Below are positions 60,143 through 64,000 of a DNA stretch of 64,000 nt, one piece after another (within the stretch, counting starts at the first letter, position 1; each line of letters opens with the position of its first letter). The DNA comes from Rebecca billardiae RCC1528 (Eukaryota > Haptophyta): assembly GCA_965240325.2 (NCBI GenBank), contig OZ251250.1, positions 744,001 to 808,000 of the forward strand, read 5' to 3'. Position numbers and translations under genes: made by a program. Below the pieces are notes generated by a model, which searched no databases, was not told the DNA's origin, and saw only the letters and a program-made list of their open reading frames with translations.

Positions 60143-60405
60143 ATGGAGGCAGCACAGGCAGCGATGCAGAAGTCGGCGAAGGAGGCGGCGATCAACGCGG
60201 CGCCGGCCGCCCTGAAGGGCCTGCTGGCCTGCTTCCCCCTCGACATGAAGTTCGGCTGCCTTAAGGTGCGCGGCCGACCCACGTGCCGCCGAGCGCGGCG
60301 CCTGCCACGCACGCCCCAGAGCTCACCGCGACTCGCTTTTCGCCGCGTCAGGTCTGCGCCGGGGCGATGGACGAGAACACGAAGAAGCTCTTCGACAAGG
60401 TCTAA
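60143..60405 (+). CDS. 58-residue spliced protein of unknown function
   Basis: Two exons: 60143-60265 and 60352-60405, with an 86-bp intron (AAG|GTGCGCGG ... CGCGTCAG|GTC). Read unspliced, the frame turns into low-complexity Arg-rich sequence. Spliced, it gives a compact protein of 58 residues beginning 'MEAAQAAMQKSAKEAAINAA', with an amphipathic Ala-rich helix, a central 'LLACFPLDMKFGCLK' and, after the join, 'VCAGAMDENTKKLFDKV'. Exon 2 keeps normal codon use with Lys, Asn, Thr and Asp, which GC-rich noise rarely gives. No signal peptide. I do not recognise the family; size and helicity would fit a small adaptor or organellar complex subunit. Confidence 0.65.
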
Positions 60406-61209
60406 ACGCGCGGCATGCTCGTCGGCGTGGCCCCGGCTTTTCGTCCCCCGCATCAGCCGACACGGAGCGGCACTGCCGCCCCACACTCCGCCTGTCACAT
60501 CGGCCGGCAGTGACGGGGTCCCGGTCACGGTGCAACGTGCGCAGCTTGTCATGCCTCTCGACCGGCTTGGCAAGCTGATATGTATCTCATACCTTCATAA
60601 GTGTGTGTTTATTGTACGACGTAGTAGGGCACGTCACACAGCTACCGTGGCAGCTGCCAGGCACTGTGAGACAGCTCAGACTGAGTTGCGGATCACCATC
60701 GTCGCCCGCGGCATCATCGGTTACATGGGCTTGATCCGGGATGGCATCGCTGCCCGGCGCTGCCCGTCAGCCCGCGGCTCCGCCTCAGAAGTCCGAGAGT
60801 CCCTGCGGGGCCCGACCGGCCCGCGAGGCTGAGCGGGCCGAGTCGTCTGTCTCGGCCCCCGCCTGTGGCCCTGAGATGCCGCAGCTAAGTCAGATGTGAC
60901 TCGGACCGTCCGCCGTACCGATTACTATAGGGGTCACAGGCCAGTCTGCCGGTGCCTGACGGCGCGGCCGCCGTGCAGTCTCGCCCGGTCACGGGCCCCG
61001 CCGTCGTCACGGACACGGGGCCGCGCACTCACCGACTCACCGTTGGGGCACAGCTCCGACACCACGTGGCACGTGGGCTCTCCGGCTGACCCTGTCCGAA
61101 CGCGCCCAACGGCCAACTCAATATGATGAAGCGGAGCCACGCTGCGGCAGGCCGGACCAGTCATCAGCGCGCCGCCGGCGACGGTTGGGTGGGTGGGGCG
61201 GCACCGGCG
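60406..61209. other. Intergenic between convergent genes
   Basis: About 800 bp with no supportable gene. A moderately AT-rich part (60570-60625, TTCATAAGTGTGTGTTTATT) follows the small spliced gene and may be its 3' end-processing region. Confidence 0.45.
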
Positions 61210-63584
61210 CTAGGGGTCTGCCGGCGGCGTGCTGCTGCCGCGCCTGCGCCCACCGAGGGAGCGCTGGCCCTCGACCGAGCCACTCCGCTCGCGCGAGGGC
61301 ACGCCCGCTGCTGCGCTCGGCGGTGGCCCGCCGCGCTCGGCGCCACCGCCGCCGCCGCTCGAGCCTGCGGAGACGGGCGGAGCGGGCGGGTGTGACGGGG
61401 CCGAGCGCAGCCGCTCCAGTCGCGGCGGCTGCTGCGCGGCGGACGCCTCGGACCGGCGGCGGCGCGCCCAGATGGACAGCCGCTGTGTCTGTGGCAGCTG
61501 CTGCGGCGGCGGTGGCGTCCGCGTCTGCAGAGGCGGCGAGCCAGGGCCCGCTGCCGCTGCGGCGGACGCGCTCGCGCCGCGGCCGCCGCCGTGCGAGCGA
61601 ATGCGGCGCGGCGGCGGCGGCCCCGCCGCCGGGGGCGGCGTGGGCGCGGGGGGCGTGGTCGGCGCGCGCCATGGGCCGATCGGCTGGCAGATGCCGCTCG
61701 AGCACGCGCGGCCGACGACGGGCGCGCCGCCGCCGCCCTCGGCCGCGCCGCCGCCTCCGAGCCGCGCTGGGTCGGCGCGGCTGCTGCCCCGCGGCGGCGA
61801 GCCAAGGAGCGGCGGCGGCCGTGGCGAGAAGCCGCCGCCGCTGTCGCCACCGGCGCCGGCGCTCGGCGGGCGGTCCCCCGGCCTGGGCGACGGCGCCCCG
61901 GAGCCCGCCAGCAGCGCGCTCAGCCAGCCCGGACCCCACGACGTGATCTTGCCGGCCGCAGCGTCCGCCCAGCTCGGGCCAGCCGCGCCGCCGGGGCCGG
62001 GGCTGCCGCCGCCGTTCGGCTCGTGCTGCTGCCCCGATGCGGCGGCGCTGAGCTCGCCCTCGAGCTGCGCGGTCAGCGCGTCGAGCTGGGAGAGCATCTG
62101 CAGCTCCTGCGCTCGCTCGCTCAAGTCGGAGCCCCCAGGCCCCGCACCGCCGCCGGCCAGGCCCAATGCGCCGCCTCCGCCTCCGGCAGCCATCCTTCCG
62201 CCAAAGCTGATCAGCCCGCTGCCACCGCCGCCGCCGCCGCCATACGCGCCGAGCTCGGGCGTGCTGGGCGAGGCGCGGAGCCCGCCCAGCGGCGGCAGCG
62301 GCGGGATGAGCGAGTTGCCGCGCGAGCGGGAGCAAGCGCCGCCGCCGCCGCCGCCGCCTGCACCGCCATTGGGGCTGGCGGCGGCGCCGCCGCCGCCGCC
62401 GTCCGTGCCGCCGCCGCCGCCGGGCGTGCCGGCTGCGGCGGTGGCTGCGGCGGCGGCGACGGCGCTCCCGGCGGCGACGCCGCACGGCGCGCACGGCGCG
62501 CTCGGCGAGCGCAGCATCGCCATGCGCCGCAGCTGGTCTCGGCGCACGCGCCTCGCGGGCTGTGGCGCGCCAGCCAACTCTCGGCTGTCGCGCCCGCCGC
62601 CGCCCGCGCCGCCGCCGCCCCCGCTGCTGCCCGGCGGAGGCGGCGGCGGCGCGCTGAGCGGCGGCGGCGTCGTGAGCCGCGGCGGCGGCGGCGGTGCCTC
62701 CGCCGGCGGGCGCGCCGCCGGCGGCGGCGAAGGCGGGCGCCCCGGCACGGCCGGCGGGAAGTTGTGCGCGTACGGCGGCGTCGCCGCGCCAGCGCCGCCC
62801 CTGCCCGCGCCGCCGCACGCCGTGCCGCCCAGCCCGCGCAACAGCCAGTGCAGCGCAGAAGTGGGCACGGAGGAGGCCCCGAGCGGCTCGGCCTCGCCGC
62901 GCTGCCGCTGCTCGGGCGGCGGGTCGTGGGCGGGCTGCGCGGGACTCGCGCCGCGGCGGGAGCCGAGCGCGTCCGCCCTGAGCGGAGGCGGCGTGCCCAG
63001 CGCCGCCGAGGAGCGCGCGCCGTAAGCGTCCGCGCGCGGCGGCAGCGGCGGCGGCGGCCGCACGCGCTCGGGCTGCTGCTGCCCGCCGCCGAGCAGGAAA
63101 GAGCCGCTGTGGCTGCTGTCGGCACCCGGCCCGCCGCCGCCGCCGCGAGGGCGGCCGGCTGGCCCCGCCCCGACGGGCTGCAGCTCGTCGAAGCCGCGAC
63201 CCTCCTCCTCCGCCCTCGGCCGATAAAACCAAATGATGGCCGGGTTGTGGTGGTATATGTATCTCCCGAGGATCTCGCCGAGCAGCGGGAGCACCTTCGG
63301 GCGCTTGGTGGCGCGCAGCTCCTCGCGCAGCGCCTCGCGCACCGCGAGCGGGCGGTACCCGATCGGCAGCCACGAGCGCGAGTGCTGGCAGTGCACCGAC
63401 GCCCACAGCCGTGCCCACGCGCGCCCCTCGCGCGTGCCGAGCGTGCGCACACACGTGAGCAGCACCATCAGCCCGAGCACGGCGCCAAACACGCCGCCCA
63501 GAAGCGCTCCGTCGATGGGTGTGAGCGACGTCGCGGCGGGCACCGCGGACGTGTCGGACGAGTCGGACGCGCCGCCGCCGCCAC

Positions 63585-63623
<39 letters not shown>

Positions 63624-64000
63624 CGCCGTCGCCGCCGCCGCCGCCGAGCGGCTGCGGCGAGGGCGGCGGCGCGGGCGGCGCGGGCGGCGTCGACGGCGGC
63701 GAGGGCGGCGCGGGCGGCGCGGGCGGCGGGCTCGGCGGGCTCGGCGGCGGGCTCGGCGGCGCGGGCGGCGGGCTCGGCGGCACGTAGAAGACGGGCGAGG
63801 CGGCAAGCGGCGCGCCGAGCGCAACGGCAAGCGTCCCGGACGTGGCGCTCCGGAGGCGCTCGCCCGCAGGCGGGCGAGGCGGCGCGCGCGAGTCGGGCAC
63901 CTCCCGCACGAGTGTGAGCACGTTGAGCGACCCCTCGGTGGTCGAGACGATGATCACCGAGCCCGGCGGCAGCTCGAGCAGCGCCTCCAGTCCGGATGTG
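61210..64000 (-). CDS. Ser-Pro-rich single-pass membrane protein, 5' end beyond window edge
   Basis: Partial: the frame is open to the right edge (about 929 residues seen). The edge segment reads 'LEALLELPPGSVIIVSTTEG', resembling the membrane-proximal 'VLPGSVIVLFELF' of the subtilisin gene. Then come a (S)PPPAPPSPPPSPPSPPP linker, a Gly/Asp run and one TM helix ('LLGGVFGAVLGLMVLLTCV', encoded near 63440-63500). The cytoplasmic side has a conserved-looking block ('WARLWASVHCQHSRSWLPIG', then 'LLGEILGRYIYHHNPAIIWF'), followed by some 700 residues of Gly/Pro/Ser/Ala low complexity. The ectodomain lies outside the window. I cannot name the family. Several all-open frames in this region make the C-terminal extent less certain, though no spliceable alternative was seen. 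Confidence 0.7.

Noticed and set aside
1-64000. CRISPR arrays, prokaryotic operons, prophage or insertion sequences
   Set aside because: No spaced identical repeats, Shine-Dalgarno-led gene trains, transposase or integrase motifs were seen; the window is nuclear eukaryotic DNA.

Overview
This is nuclear DNA of a very GC-rich, gene-dense eukaryote. Most genes are interrupted by short GT-AG introns, and two introns are GC-AG. Gene content (plastid SufD, Sdp1/TGL-type lipase, RCC1, FAF2/UBXD8, SET2/NSD-type methyltransferase, NAP, mitochondrial uL22m, folate-biopterin transporter) points to a photosynthetic protist. Two products carry a signal peptide followed by a basic Ala/Ser-rich stretch, one with an Ala-Phe junction (ACSAF) of the kind used for complex red plastids. 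Ser-Pro (pherophorin-like) linkers are abundant. A haptophyte or pelagophyte-like alga is my best guess; species level is not supportable from the sequence alone.

Layout, left to right: a partial RCC1-repeat gene (-), FAF2/UBXD8 (-) head-to-head with a plastid-targeted ICMT/PEMT-like methyltransferase (+), an Erv/QSOX-like sulfhydryl oxidase (-), a giant membrane-anchored subtilisin with a roughly 600-residue Ser-Pro stalk (-), and a monomeric NADP-isocitrate dehydrogenase (+). Next come a 2.8 kb gene-poor stretch, a 2OG-Fe(II) oxygenase (+), a MYND/beta-helix protein (-) head-to-head with an unknown membrane protein (+), and an aquaglyceroporin (+). They are followed by an Sdp1/TGL-like patatin lipase (-) head-to-head with a coiled-coil protein (+), two same-strand genes (glycosyltransferase-like, methyltransferase-like; +), and a PHD/AWS/SET histone methyltransferase (-). 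The right third holds NAP (-) head-to-head with a BT1 transporter (+), a small membrane protein (+), uL22m (-) head-to-head with SufD (+), an unknown protein (+), a prolyl-hydroxylase-like protein with Sel1 repeats (+), a 58-residue spliced gene (+), and a Ser-Pro-rich membrane protein running off the right edge (-).

Many genes here were assembled by hand from exons in different frames, using conserved-domain continuity to place 26 introns. The donor is strikingly uniform: 21 of 26 begin GTGCG, not GTAAG or GTGAG. Acceptors are mostly GCAG without a pyrimidine tract. Two further frame changes (MYND gene, gene at 55872) are unresolved between indel and atypical intron.

There is no operon logic; the recurring arrangement is the compact head-to-head pair (gaps of 113 to 438 bp in five cases). 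A dispersed element of about 85-92 bp occurs three times, each time upstream of a start codon and in the same orientation relative to that gene. It is the best candidate here for an undescribed element.
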